A stretch of DNA of 64,000 nt, from assembly GCA_963611355.1 (NCBI GenBank), contig CAVDRM010000003.1:62001-126000 (forward strand), given 5' to 3'. This document shows positions 15,627-24,827 of this stretch, piece after piece. The translations under genes were made by a program, and so were the position numbers. Source of the stretch: CAVDRM01 sp963611355. GTDB taxonomy: Bacteria; Bacillota; Clostridia; Christensenellales; Aristaeellaceae. The notes beneath the pieces are model-generated. The model was not told the origin of the DNA. It saw only the letters and a list, made by a program, of their open reading frames with translations, and searched no databases. The number at the start of each line of letters is the position of its first letter. Position 1 is the stretch's first letter.

Positions 15627-16937
15627 TTGGATGATCCGATTGGCCGATGGCCGCTGATGCTTGGTCTTGCCGTGTGTGTCTTTCTGTGCCGGCTTCTTTC
15701 CGAGGCGCTCCGAAGCGCCAATGAAGTCGCTTTGCGCGAAAAGAACGACGCTTCTCTGAACGCCCTGCTTGATGCGCCGGACGGCGCGGTGTATGCGCTG
15801 GCGCTCGTCCGCACCTTCTGCCTGCTTTGGCTTGCCGTTTTGGTCTGCCGGCAATTTGCGCAAACGGCGGGTCAGGCGCTCCTGTGCGCGCTCATTTTGA
15901 CGCCGCTCAGCCAAATTCTCCTGCATCTGACGCCCGCCTTCATCGGCGAAAAGAACGCGGAAAAGCTCGTTCCCGCCCTGTGCGGCTTCTATCACGGCAT
16001 CAGCCGCCTGTTGAAGCCCTTCATTTTCATCAATGAACGGCTGGCTCGGCTGCTCAGCGCCTCCAAGGAAGCGCAGCATGAGGAGGTCACGGAGCGGGAT
16101 ATTCGGGCGATGGTGGACATCAGCGAGGAAAGCGGCAATATCGAGGGCGATGAGCGCGACATGATTGAGAACGTCTTCGACTTCGGCGACATGATCGCGG
16201 CGGATTGCATGGTGCATCGCACCGACATGACAGCCATCTGGGTCGGCGATGATGAAAAGACCATCACGAAAACCATCGAGGAAACCGGCCTTTCCCGTTT
16301 TCCCATCTATGACGAGGACATTGATGATTTAATCGGCATCCTCTTTGCCCGCGATTTTCTGCTGAATTCCGCCAAGGATGCCGACCGAAAAAAGCCTCTG
16401 CGCGACCTGCTGCGCGAGCCGTACTTTGTGCCGGAAACCGTCAAGGCGGATATCCTGCTTCGCAATATGCAGCACGCCAAGACGCATATGGCCATCGTGG
16501 TGGATGAATACGGCGGGGTCAGCGGGCTGGTGACGATGGAGGATCTGTTAGAAGAAATCGTCGGCGATATCTTTGATGAATACGACACGGACGAGGAGAC
16601 CGAAATTAAGCAGCTGTCCGCCAATGTGTTTCGCATCAGCGGCGCAGCCACGCTGGAAAGCATCAACGAAGCGCTGGACATTGCTTTGCCCGAAAGCGAA
16701 GATTATGACACCTTGGGCGGCCTTTTCCTCAGCCGCTTCACCGAAATTCCGGAGGACGGCACCACGCCCGAAACGGACATCTATGTCACCCCGACCTTGG
16801 AAAAACCGGAAAATGAACCCTGCGATATGCTCCATATCAAGGTGGAGAAGTTAGAGGATCGCCGCGTTGACCATGCCTTGGTCACAAAGCAGCGCTATGC
16901 CCCGCCGACGGAGGAAGAGGAGAAGACGGAGGAATAA
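15627..16937 (+). CDS. CNNM/CBS-domain membrane protein (hemolysin C / CorC-like)
   Basis: A 436-residue protein with a three- to four-helix DUF21 membrane domain (residues about 10-130), a tandem CBS pair (MVHRTDMTAIWVGDDEK... and VDEYGGVSGLVTMEDLLEEIVGDIFDEYD) and a C-terminal CorC_HlyC domain (about 335-425). The family is linked to magnesium and divalent-cation transport, and the 'hemolysin' name is historical. A TTG at 15627 is taken as the start because GGGAGG (15613-15618) is 8 nt upstream; an in-frame TTG at 15603 precedes that site. It may form its own transcription unit after the terminator at 15595. Confidence 0.9.
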   Translation: MDDPIGRWPLMLGLAVCVFLCRLLSEALRSANEVALREKNDASLNALLDAPDGAVYALALVRTFCLLWLAVLVCRQFAQTAGQALLCALILTPLSQILLHLTPAFIGEKNAEKLVPALCGFYHGISRLLKPFIFINERLARLLSASKEAQHEEVTERDIRAMVDISEESGNIEGDERDMIENVFDFGDMIAADCMVHRTDMTAIWVGDDEKTITKTIEETGLSRFPIYDEDIDDLIGILFARDFLLNSAKDADRKKPLRDLLREPYFVPETVKADILLRNMQHAKTHMAIVVDEYGGVSGLVTMEDLLEEIVGDIFDEYDTDEETEIKQLSANVFRISGAATLESINEALDIALPESEDYDTLGGLFLSRFTEIPEDGTTPETDIYVTPTLEKPENEPCDMLHIKVEKLEDRRVDHALVTKQRYAPPTEEEEKTEE

Positions 16938-17280
16938 TGCCCCAAAAAAGGGCTGGCTGTTCAGAGTTTTGTTTTCCTCCAATAATTCATAGTTGAGTAT
17001 GAATCTGTGGATATTTGAGGGATGCTTATTCGAACTTCAATAGGTTGATTGCAATGAGCTAAAATTTCGGATACAAAAGCAAATCGGCAGGGAAAGTGTT
17101 GCTAAATAGAGAACATATTTGCAAATATATACGCATATCTTCAGGAAAAAAGGATCAGCTTATGCTCACCACACAGCCCCGCAATGCAGACTATGGAGCA
17201 GCCAAGGAAGCTCAAATGGCTTCTTGGCTTGGAGGTACACAGTGATATTTGTTTTAGGTTTTTTAAACCGCAGGGAATAG
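16938..17280. other. AT-rich gap, no intact gene
   Basis: About 340 bp with visibly lower GC than the surroundings. No frame has a convincing start, ribosome site or domain. A short stretch from 17160 can be read MLTTQPRNADYGAAKEAQM, which ends after 27 codons and is not recognisable. Together with the cysteine desulfurase remnant that follows, it looks like decayed or foreign DNA. Confidence 0.5.
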
Positions 17281-17400
17281 ACATATGCCAAAGGCACCAT
17301 TCGGGTGAGTTTTGGAAGAGATAATATGGTGGAAGATGCAGAAGCTGTTGCAAAAGCTATTGAGAATATCTACTGTTGCGCACAAACAATTTCTCCATAG
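17281..17400 (+). pseudogene. C-terminal remnant of a cysteine desulfurase (NifS/IscS family)
   Basis: Read in frame from 17281 to the TAG at 17398, the sequence gives about 39 residues containing AKGTIRVSFGRDNMVEDAEA and AVAKAIENIY, which is the characteristic C-terminal end of class V aminotransferase/cysteine desulfurases (usual form IRVSFGRxNTxEDVD). A stop codon at 17278-17280 closes the frame upstream and no other part of such a gene is present. I therefore call it a decayed fragment, left by a deletion or an insertion. The AT-richer composition resembles the flanking gap rather than the neighbouring genes. Confidence 0.7.
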
Positions 17401-17445
17401 TTTATGTTCAAGGCTGATTTACAAAAGTTTGAAGAAGGCATGAGC

Positions 17446-18009
17446 ATGGAGAAAAAATTTACCTGCAAAATCATCCGTAGCGACCGAAAGTCGTATGTGT
17501 TGGAGGTCAAGAAAGACACGCTGATTGTCCGTGCCCCGCTCGCAGCGACAGACAAACAGGTTAATCTGTTTGTTCTGCAAAACAAGGAATGGATTGAAAA
17601 GCACCTTGAAATGGCCGCGCAGAAACAGCAGGAAAAAACGGACGTTGAGCCGCTCACGATGGATGAACTGCTGGAGCTGGCGAACAAACTGATGCAAATC
17701 ATCCCTGAACGGGTGCAATATTATGCTGCGAAAATCGGTGTGACTTACGGGAAAATCACCATCCGCAACCAGCGCTCGCGCTGGGGTAGCTGCTCATCAA
17801 AGGGCAATCTGAATTTTAACTGCCTTCTTGCCCTCACCCCTCCGGAGGTTATCGACAGCATGGTCGTGCATGAGCTGTGCCATCGCAAGGAAATGAATCA
17901 TTCGGAGCGGTTTTATGCGGAGGTGCTGCGCGTGTATCCCGACTATTGGAAGTGGAGCAAATGGCTCAAGGAAAACGGCGGGAAACTGATGAGGAGAATG
18001 GAAAAATAA
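17446..18009 (+). CDS. YgjP/DUF45-family zinc metallopeptidase
   Basis: A 187-residue protein of the M48-like DUF45 group often found near restriction or housekeeping genes. The zinc site is HELCH in MVVHELCHRKEMNHSERFYA (about residues 141-160), with the third ligand expected in NHSERF. The preceding RWGSCSSKGNLNFNCLLALTP is the other family signature. The ATG at 17446 is preferred (AGAAGG, 7 nt upstream); the ATG two codons earlier is too close to that site. It follows the desulfurase remnant and precedes a fucosidase, with no evident functional link. Confidence 0.88.
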   Translation: MEKKFTCKIIRSDRKSYVLEVKKDTLIVRAPLAATDKQVNLFVLQNKEWIEKHLEMAAQKQQEKTDVEPLTMDELLELANKLMQIIPERVQYYAAKIGVTYGKITIRNQRSRWGSCSSKGNLNFNCLLALTPPEVIDSMVVHELCHRKEMNHSERFYAEVLRVYPDYWKWSKWLKENGGKLMRRMEK

Positions 18010-18060
18010 AAAATCAACGGTAAACTGCCATATTGCATATGGAAAAAAGGAGGTCTCCCC

Positions 18061-19377
18061 ATGAGCAGCTACAAGATCAGAAAAACAATCGGTGACTCCT
18101 CTTGGTTTCGGCATGATCGCTTTGGTATGTTTATCCACTGGGGACTGTATGCGCTGCCCGCCCGTCACGAGTGGGTAAAGGAAAACGAGAAAATTTCAGA
18201 AGCGAAATACGACAAGTATTTCGAGCATTTTGACCCCGATTTGTATGACCCGCGGGAATGGGCGCGTCAGGCGAAAAACGCCGGCATGAAATACGCCGTG
18301 CTGACCACCAAGCACCACGAGGGTTTCTGTATGTGGGACACGCAGTACACGGACTACAAATGCACCAACACCCCTGCCAAGCGCGATTTGGTGCGGGAAT
18401 ATGTGGATGCTTTCCGTGCGGAAGGGCTACATATCGGCTTTTACTATTCTTTGCTGGACTGGCATCATCCTGATTTTACCATCGATATCAAGCATCCGCG
18501 CCAAAATGACCCCGATGCCTATGCGCAAAATCAGGGACGCGATATGCGCAAATATGCCGAATATATGCGCAATCAGGTGACGGAGCTTTTGACCAACTAC
18601 GGGAAAATCAATATTCTGTGGTTTGATTTTTCCTATCCGAACGACCATGGCACGGACGATAAAAGCTGGATGAAGGGCAAAGGAAAGGATGACTGGGAAG
18701 CAGAAAAACTGATAGCGCTGGCCAGAAGCCTGCAGCCTGACATTTTGATTGACAACCGTGCCGGTATCGAGCAGGATCTCTGGACACCCGAACAATTCCA
18801 ACCAACCGAATGGATGCGCCATCCGCAAACCGGCGAGCTGGTCACATGGGAAACCTGCCAGACCTTTTCGGGAAGCTGGGGCTATCACCGAGACGAACAG
18901 ACATGGAAAAATCCCGAAATGTTGATTCGTATGCTGGTGAACAGCGTGTCGCTGGGCGGGAATCTTTTGATGAATGTAGGACCCACCGCAAGAGGATATT
19001 TTGACGCTCGTGCCGAGGCTGCATTAAAGGTTTATGCGGATTGGATGAAGTATAATTCCTGCGCCATTTACGGCTGCACGATGGCCATGCCTGAATTTAC
19101 CGCTCCGGCTGACTGCCGCCTGACGCAGAGCGAAGACGGGAAACGGCTCTATATCCATCTGTTCGCTTACCCCTTTGCACACCTCATTCTAAAGGGCCTT
19201 GCCGGAAAAATCGAATACGTACAGTTCCTTCATGATGGCAGTGAAGTGCTGTTCAGCGACGGTAAGGTGCAACATTATGGCGAATGCTTGTCGGACGATG
19301 AAAATCAAACGGTGCTTTATCTGCCCGCGATTAAGCCGAATGTACTTGTTCCGGTTATTGAGATGTTTTTGAAATGA
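18061..19377 (+). CDS. Alpha-L-fucosidase (GH29)
   Basis: A 438-residue intracellular glycoside hydrolase that removes alpha-linked fucose from oligosaccharides. GH29 signatures are WFRHDRFGMFIHWGLYALPA at the N-terminus, TTKHHEGFCMWDTQYTDY, and NILWFDFSYPND, whose Asp (about residue 198) matches the catalytic nucleophile position. The end carries a small beta domain. There is no signal peptide, so fucosylated oligosaccharides must be imported first. AAAGGAGG lies 8 nt before the ATG. It is convergent with the ROK/cellobiose operon on the other strand, with about 190 bp between the stops. Confidence 0.92.
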   Translation: MSSYKIRKTIGDSSWFRHDRFGMFIHWGLYALPARHEWVKENEKISEAKYDKYFEHFDPDLYDPREWARQAKNAGMKYAVLTTKHHEGFCMWDTQYTDYKCTNTPAKRDLVREYVDAFRAEGLHIGFYYSLLDWHHPDFTIDIKHPRQNDPDAYAQNQGRDMRKYAEYMRNQVTELLTNYGKINILWFDFSYPNDHGTDDKSWMKGKGKDDWEAEKLIALARSLQPDILIDNRAGIEQDLWTPEQFQPTEWMRHPQTGELVTWETCQTFSGSWGYHRDEQTWKNPEMLIRMLVNSVSLGGNLLMNVGPTARGYFDARAEAALKVYADWMKYNSCAIYGCTMAMPEFTAPADCRLTQSEDGKRLYIHLFAYPFAHLILKGLAGKIEYVQFLHDGSEVLFSDGKVQHYGECLSDDENQTVLYLPAIKPNVLVPVIEMFLK

Positions 19378-19570
19378 GGAATATCTGGTTTAAATCGTCT
19401 GGAATGGGCTTGCCGCTTATGCAGACAAACCCATTAATTTCCTGCCAAATTCAGCTTTATTGACCGTTTTTAACAATGTATAAATCTGAACCGCCGATGA
19501 AAAAGCAGATATGCTTCACCATCGGCGATTTCGTCATGATACCATATTTTCAAGCCGGAAAGGAATATGA

Positions 19571-20794
19571 TTATTGGTCCGACAGCTCATCAAAGTACCG
19601 CTCAATCAGGCGCCCGGCGCTGCCCTGCACGGCCAAGGCCGTCAGCTCTCGGCGGTCATAGGAAATGTCAAATAAGCGCCCGCGCGGATAATAGCGGAAC
19701 TGATGCAGCTCTTGGCGGAGGCATTGGTCAAAATAATCGTCCGCCCAAGCAAAATCGCCCTGAAAAACAACCATTTCCTGATTGTACGCAAGGGACAAAT
19801 TCTGAAGCGCCACGGCGAAGCAGTGCGCAAGATAGGCCGTGACCTGCCGCGCCCGCGCATCGCCCTGCCCGGAGCGCTCAAAAAGCGTTTGGAAGGTGAA
19901 CGCCTCGCAAGCCTTCTTATCCTCGCCGAGCGCCTGCATTTTCCGACGCACACGGTTGAGACTGACCATGCTTTCCAAGCAGCCGCGCTTGCCGCAGCCG
20001 CACACCACATCATCCGTATCACAGATAATCATGTGGCCGATTTCGCCAATCAGCGAATCCCGCCCGTTCTGCACATGCCCCTTGTCCATGAGGCAGGCCG
20101 ACACGCCCCAGGTGGTAAAAAACGTCATCAGCCGATGCCGGGCATATTCGGGATGCTCAATCAGCAGGGCGCGTCCGGCGGCCTTGCCCGCATTGTCCAC
20201 ATAGTATTCCAAGCCGCCGCCCAGCAGGGCGCGCAGCTTCTGCCCCATGTCCACCTCTGTCCCCCAGCCCGGCGCCTGTGAATTGTAGCGCAGGAGCTTC
20301 GTTTTTATATCCACCGTGCCGGGCACTGTCACGGCGACTCCGTACAGAAGGTCAAAGGATAACCGATGCCGATTTAAATAGTCCTCCGCCATGGTTTTGA
20401 TTTCCGCCAGCGCATCATCCAGATGCTCATTCAGCCTGTGCGGATGCTCCTCCAAGTCCTGCAAGCCGCCCACCAAGTCGCTCAGCGCCAGCGTAATCGT
20501 TTCAGGCCACAGGTTGACGCAGAGAATTGTTCTTTGGTCGGCAAAGCGAAACAGCTCCGGCTTTTTGCCGCCCGCCTTGGTGCTTGCGCCGAGCCCCACA
20601 GAGCTGATGATGCCATTCTGCTTCAGATGCTGCAAAAAGCGCATGACAGTCGGCCTGCTGATGCCCGTGATGCGGCTGATTTCGGCAGCCGTCAACGGTC
20701 GGCCGGAGCGGATGACCCTGAGCATCACCTGCCGATTGTGTACCTTGGCATCGCCCGGCATGGCCACCTGCCCCGGCGCAGCCTCCTGCTTCAT
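19571..20794 (-). CDS. ROK-family transcriptional regulator
   Basis: A 407-residue NagC/XylR-type repressor. A winged HTH lies at about residues 35-60 (TAAEISRITGISRPTVMRFL), followed by a ROK sugar-kinase-like domain containing the zinc motif CGCGKRGCLES (about 262-272). The sugar-kinase fold in this group usually serves to sense a sugar or sugar phosphate. It is the last gene of the operon with cellobiose phosphorylase and GH1, separated from the latter by 1 bp, so it most likely autoregulates the operon in response to cello-oligosaccharides or glucose derivatives (inference). The operator could not be identified. Confidence 0.9.
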   Translation of the reverse strand: MKQEAAPGQVAMPGDAKVHNRQVMLRVIRSGRPLTAAEISRITGISRPTVMRFLQHLKQNGIISSVGLGASTKAGGKKPELFRFADQRTILCVNLWPETITLALSDLVGGLQDLEEHPHRLNEHLDDALAEIKTMAEDYLNRHRLSFDLLYGVAVTVPGTVDIKTKLLRYNSQAPGWGTEVDMGQKLRALLGGGLEYYVDNAGKAAGRALLIEHPEYARHRLMTFFTTWGVSACLMDKGHVQNGRDSLIGEIGHMIICDTDDVVCGCGKRGCLESMVSLNRVRRKMQALGEDKKACEAFTFQTLFERSGQGDARARQVTAYLAHCFAVALQNLSLAYNQEMVVFQGDFAWADDYFDQCLRQELHQFRYYPRGRLFDISYDRRELTALAVQGSAGRLIERYFDELSDQ

Positions 20795-20795
20795 G

Positions 20796-22142
20796 TCATT
20801 TCTCCTTTGCCTTTATCTGCTCTGCATACCATCTGCCGGAATCCTTGAGGATGCGGCGCCCGGTCGCGTAATCGACATAGGCGAGGCCGAAGCGGTCGCC
20901 ATAGCCGTTCGCCCACTCAAAATTATCGAGCAGGCTCCAATGCAGATACCCTGAAATCGGGATGCCGCTGTCCAGGCTGCGTTTTAATTCCGTGAGGTAG
21001 CGGGTCAAAAAGTCAATGCGGTCGATGTCGTGCACCTGCCCGTCCAGATAAATCTTGTCCGTGCAGCTCAGGCCGTTCTCCGTAATGATAATGGGCAGCC
21101 CGTAGCGCTTGTGGAAGTGGCGCGGCGCATAGTACATTATCTCCGGCGTAATCGGCCAGCCGATGGCCGTGCGCGGATAGCCCGCCGGGAAGGGAATCAT
21201 CTGTCCCTGCGCATCGGTCACAGCGCCGTTATAGACGTTCAGGCCGATAAAGTCCGGCTTCTCCATGCCGTCCCAGTCGCTGTCCGGCCGGCTCTCCCAG
21301 AATTTGCGAAGGATGTCGGGCGCATCGTCCCATGCACGCGGGAAAAAGATCCTGTCCAGGAAAATATTGTGCGTAAAGCCCCATACGCCGGCGTTGTCGC
21401 CGTTTAAGTCAAAGGTCGCCCGATACGCGGCGTCCTCCGCCTCCCGGCTGTCCGTGTTCGGATAGCAGACGCGCCCGCAGGTCACCGTGCCGATGCGGAG
21501 CGGCACATCCGAGGCAGCCCGCAGCGCCTTGACCGCCGCGCTGTGCGCCAGCGTCAGGTGATGCATGATAAGCGCGATGCGCTCATCCTCCAAGTGCAGC
21601 CCCGGCGCATGCTCGCCCGTGTAATAGCCCAAAACCGCCACGCACTCCGGCTCGTTGATGGGCATATAGCAGCGGACGCGCCCGCTGAAATGCCTGCCGA
21701 TATATGCCGCATAGCGGTCAAAGGCTTCCACCGTTTCTCTGTTTTCCCAGCCTCCCTTTTCCTGCAGAGCAGAGGGCAAATCCCAGTGATACAGCGTCAC
21801 CCACGGCTCGATGCCGTTTGCCAGCAGGGTGTCCACCATGCGGTCATAAAAGGCGATGCCCTTTGCATTGACCGCGCCCATGCCGTTTGGAAAGATGCGC
21901 GGCCAGCTCAGGGAAAAGCGATGCACGGTCACGCCCATTTCCTTCATCAGCGCAACGTCCTCATCGAACTTATGGTAAGAATCACAGGCGACGTCGCCCG
22001 TGTCGTTATTTTGGATGTGCCCCCCGGCATGGCAGAAGTCATCCCAGATGCTCGCGCCCTTGCCGTCCTCGTTCCATGCGCCCTCCACCTGATAGGAGGC
22101 ATACGCCGTGCCGAGCATAAAATCCTTCGGGAAATGAATCAT
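20796..22142 (-). CDS. GH1 beta-glucosidase / 6-phospho-beta-glucosidase-type
   Basis: A 448-residue retaining beta-glycosidase. The acid/base Glu is in MPINEPECVAV and the nucleophile Glu in PIIITENGLSC; the N-terminal FPKDFMLGTAYASYQVEGAW and the C-terminal SLLDNFEWANGYGDRFGL are diagnostic of clan A GH1. The intact ...SLLDNFEWANGYG segment fits a plain beta-glucosidase better than a 6-phospho enzyme. There is no signal peptide, so it acts on imported cellobiose or other beta-glucosides, beside the cellobiose phosphorylase. GH1 and the upstream gene are 16 bp apart. Confidence 0.93.
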   Translation of the reverse strand: MIHFPKDFMLGTAYASYQVEGAWNEDGKGASIWDDFCHAGGHIQNNDTGDVACDSYHKFDEDVALMKEMGVTVHRFSLSWPRIFPNGMGAVNAKGIAFYDRMVDTLLANGIEPWVTLYHWDLPSALQEKGGWENRETVEAFDRYAAYIGRHFSGRVRCYMPINEPECVAVLGYYTGEHAPGLHLEDERIALIMHHLTLAHSAAVKALRAASDVPLRIGTVTCGRVCYPNTDSREAEDAAYRATFDLNGDNAGVWGFTHNIFLDRIFFPRAWDDAPDILRKFWESRPDSDWDGMEKPDFIGLNVYNGAVTDAQGQMIPFPAGYPRTAIGWPITPEIMYYAPRHFHKRYGLPIIITENGLSCTDKIYLDGQVHDIDRIDFLTRYLTELKRSLDSGIPISGYLHWSLLDNFEWANGYGDRFGLAYVDYATGRRILKDSGRWYAEQIKAKEK

Positions 22143-22158
22143 GCGCTCTTATCCTTTC

Positions 22159-24579
22159 TTAAACGGTCACTTCGACCTGATAGTCTTTTTTGTTCTGCTG
22201 AAGCGGTACGACCGTCCCCTGCACGTTTTTCCCGTCCACGGTCATGCTCTTTGCGCCCGTCCGCCGGACGGTGATGTGATAATCCGCGCCGCGATAGGTG
22301 CGTTTCGCCGTGAAGCCGTCCATCGAAGCGGGCAGGCAGGGCGCGACGGACAGCCCGTTCAGGGTCGGGCGGATGCCCAAAATGTATTGGCTGATATTCA
22401 CAAACGTCCATGCCGCCGTGCCGGTCAGCCAGCTGTTCTTGGCCTCGCCCTCCGAGAAGGACGCACGGGCGGCAACGGTCTGCGCATAGCAGTACGGCTC
22501 GCTGCGGCGCACCTCACATTCATCCTCCTGATAGGCGGGGCAGATGCGCCGATACAAATCAAATGCGTTGTCGCCGTTGCCCAGCACCGCCTCCGCAATG
22601 CTGACCCACGGGTTGTTGTGGCAGAAGACCGAGCCGTTTTCCTTGTATCCCGGCGGGTAGCTGGTGATTTCACCCAGCTCCTCATGATAGACCGTGTAGC
22701 AGGGGCTGAGCAGCTCCACGCCGTAGCGTCCCAGCAGACGGGCGCGCACGGAATCCAGCGCCTTCCGCGCCAGACCGTTTTGCACGCCCACGCCCGCCAT
22801 CACGCAGAAGCCCTGCGGCTCGATGAATATCTTGCCCTCCTCGCATTCGCTGCTGCCCACCTTGTGCCCGAAGGCGTCATAGGCGCGCAAAAACCATTCG
22901 CCATCCCAGCCGAAGCGCTCGATGGTCTCCGCCATGTCGGCGGCGGCTCTGCGCATTTCGTCCGCTTCCCCGTCCAAGCCCTTCAGCCCGCAGAGGTCGG
23001 CGTATTCCTGCGCGTACTTCACAAACATGCCGGCGATGAACACGCTTTCCGCCACCGCGCCCTCGCTCGGCCCCGTGGTCTGGAAAATTTCGCCCGGCTC
23101 GGACGAAAAGCAGTTGAGGTTAAGGCAGTCATTCCAGTCCGCACGGCCTATCAGCGGCAGCCCGTGCGGGCCCAAATGCGTCATGGTAAACCGAACGCTG
23201 CGCCGCAAATGCTCCATCAAAGGCTTTTCGCTGCCCGCCTGATTGTCAAACGGAACAGGAGCGTCCAATACAGACCAATCGCCCGTTTCGGCGATGTAGG
23301 CATAGGTGCAGGCGACGAGCCACAAAGGGTCGTCATTAAACCCGCTGCCGATGTCGTTGTTGCCGCGCTTGGTCAGCGGCTGATACTGGTGATAGGTCGC
23401 GCCGCTCTCCCACTGGATGGAGGCGATATCGATGATGCGTTCCCTCGCCCGCTCCGGTATCATATGGACAAAGCCGAGCAAATCCTGACAGCTGTCGCGG
23501 AAGCCCATGCCGCGCCCCGTGCCGCTTTCAAAGTAGCTGGCGGAGCGGCTCATGTTGAAGGTGACCATGCACTGGTACTGGTTCCAGATGTTGACCATGC
23601 GGTCCATTCTTTCATCCGCGCTGCGCACCTGACAGCGGCTCAAAAGCGCGTCCCAGTGGCGCTTCAGCTCTTCAAGCGCCAAATCAACCTGCTTTTCGTC
23701 CGCAAACCGTGCAAGCGTGCGCTTCGCCGCATCCTTGCGGATAACATTCGGCGCGATGAATTTCCTGTCCCGCTCGTTTTCGCCGTAGCCCAAGGTGAAA
23801 ATCAGCGTTTTTTGCTCATTGGGCTGCAGATGCACATCCACGCCCAGCGCGGCGATGGGCGACCAGCTGTGCGCCTCGCTGCCCGTATGCCGCTCGTTTT
23901 GGATGACGGCAGGCAGGCGCCACTCCCCCATCTGCCCCAAAAAGGCTTCCCGCGATGTATCAAAGCCGCTAATCGGCGCGTTCACGCCGTAATAGGCGTA
24001 GTGACGGCGGCGTTCACGGTATTCGGTCTTGTGGTAAACCGTGCTGCCCTCCACCTCCACCTCGGCGATGTTCAGATTGCGCTGGAAGTTGGTGGTATCG
24101 TCCACGGCATTCCACAGGCACCATTCGACCGCGCCCGTCACGCGCACATCCTTGGGGGCTGCGCCGTTGTTTGTCAGCGTCAGCTTATGCACCTCGCAGG
24201 TCTCGTTTTGCGGCACAAAGCAGGTGAGCGATGCACAAAGCGCATCCCTGCTGCTTTCAAAAACCGTGTAGCCCAGCCCGTGACGGCAGGAATAGCTGTC
24301 CAATTCCGTATCGCAGGGATGATAGGCGGGGCTCCATGCCGCCTGCCCGCGCTCCCTGATATAATAGAAGCGCCCGCCGATGTCCGCGGGAACGCCGTTA
24401 TAGCGGTAGCGCAGGATGCGCATCAGCTTGGCGTCCCGATAAAAGCAGTACCCGCCGCCGGTATTGCTGATAAGCCCGAAAAAGTCCTGATTGCCCAGAT
24501 AATTAATCCACGGAAGGGGCGTGAACGGGGTGGTAATCACATATTCCCTCCGCGCATCGTCAAAATGTCCGTACCGCAT
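22159..24579 (-). CDS. Cellobiose phosphorylase (GH94)
   Basis: An 806-residue cytoplasmic enzyme that phosphorolyses cellobiose to alpha-glucose-1-phosphate and glucose, saving one ATP. The start MRYGHFDDARREYVITTPFT matches the well-known beginning of GH94 cellobiose phosphorylases, and the length (about 811 in characterised enzymes) agrees. The catalytic Asp is expected in GFRDSCQDLLGFVHM (about residues 362-376). The ATG at 24579 is chosen because AAAGGAAG precedes it and because homologues begin here; the longer frame adds 28 charged residues. It is the first gene of the operon, with GH1 and ROK downstream and its promoter at 24681-24709. Confidence 0.93.
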   Translation of the reverse strand: MRYGHFDDARREYVITTPFTPLPWINYLGNQDFFGLISNTGGGYCFYRDAKLMRILRYRYNGVPADIGGRFYYIRERGQAAWSPAYHPCDTELDSYSCRHGLGYTVFESSRDALCASLTCFVPQNETCEVHKLTLTNNGAAPKDVRVTGAVEWCLWNAVDDTTNFQRNLNIAEVEVEGSTVYHKTEYRERRRHYAYYGVNAPISGFDTSREAFLGQMGEWRLPAVIQNERHTGSEAHSWSPIAALGVDVHLQPNEQKTLIFTLGYGENERDRKFIAPNVIRKDAAKRTLARFADEKQVDLALEELKRHWDALLSRCQVRSADERMDRMVNIWNQYQCMVTFNMSRSASYFESGTGRGMGFRDSCQDLLGFVHMIPERARERIIDIASIQWESGATYHQYQPLTKRGNNDIGSGFNDDPLWLVACTYAYIAETGDWSVLDAPVPFDNQAGSEKPLMEHLRRSVRFTMTHLGPHGLPLIGRADWNDCLNLNCFSSEPGEIFQTTGPSEGAVAESVFIAGMFVKYAQEYADLCGLKGLDGEADEMRRAAADMAETIERFGWDGEWFLRAYDAFGHKVGSSECEEGKIFIEPQGFCVMAGVGVQNGLARKALDSVRARLLGRYGVELLSPCYTVYHEELGEITSYPPGYKENGSVFCHNNPWVSIAEAVLGNGDNAFDLYRRICPAYQEDECEVRRSEPYCYAQTVAARASFSEGEAKNSWLTGTAAWTFVNISQYILGIRPTLNGLSVAPCLPASMDGFTAKRTYRGADYHITVRRTGAKSMTVDGKNVQGTVVPLQQNKKDYQVEVTV

Positions 24580-24680
24580 GTGTATCTTCCTTTCGCGCAC
24601 AGGCGCAGCATTCTGTTTTGCCGCTCTGTCTCTCTGTTCCGTTCGCCTTTTTTCTGCATTCATCGGCAGAAGCCTTTCCT

Positions 24681-24709
24681 ATTGTATATCAAAGCAGCGC
24701 AAAAATCAA
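24681..24709 (-). promoter_or_regulatory. Sigma-A promoter of the cellobiose operon
   Basis: On the minus strand TTGATT (24704-24709) and TACAAT (24681-24686) are 17 bp apart. The start of transcription should lie near 24674, giving a leader of about 95 nt. The ROK operator probably lies here, but no clear palindrome was identified. Confidence 0.65.
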
Positions 24710-24748
24710 TCGGGCGGACGGGATGCAAAAAATCTTTTCCATCAGTTA

Positions 24749-24777
24749 TTGAATTTTGTATAACGGCTTGCTATAAT
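24749..24777 (+). promoter_or_regulatory. Sigma-A promoter of the BMP gene
   Basis: TTGAAT (24749-24754) and a consensus TATAAT (24772-24777) with a 17-bp spacer, divergent from the cellobiose operon promoter 40 bp away. Confidence 0.75.
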
Positions 24778-24827
24778 AGAAGCGAATGAGGCGCATCAGC
24801 GTCCGAAAAAATGTAGGAGGAACAACC

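Noticed and set aside
22141..24789. An 882-codon open frame on the plus strand
   Set aside because: It lies opposite the well-supported cellobiose phosphorylase gene, has no ribosome site and no domain. It is a GC-bias shadow frame.
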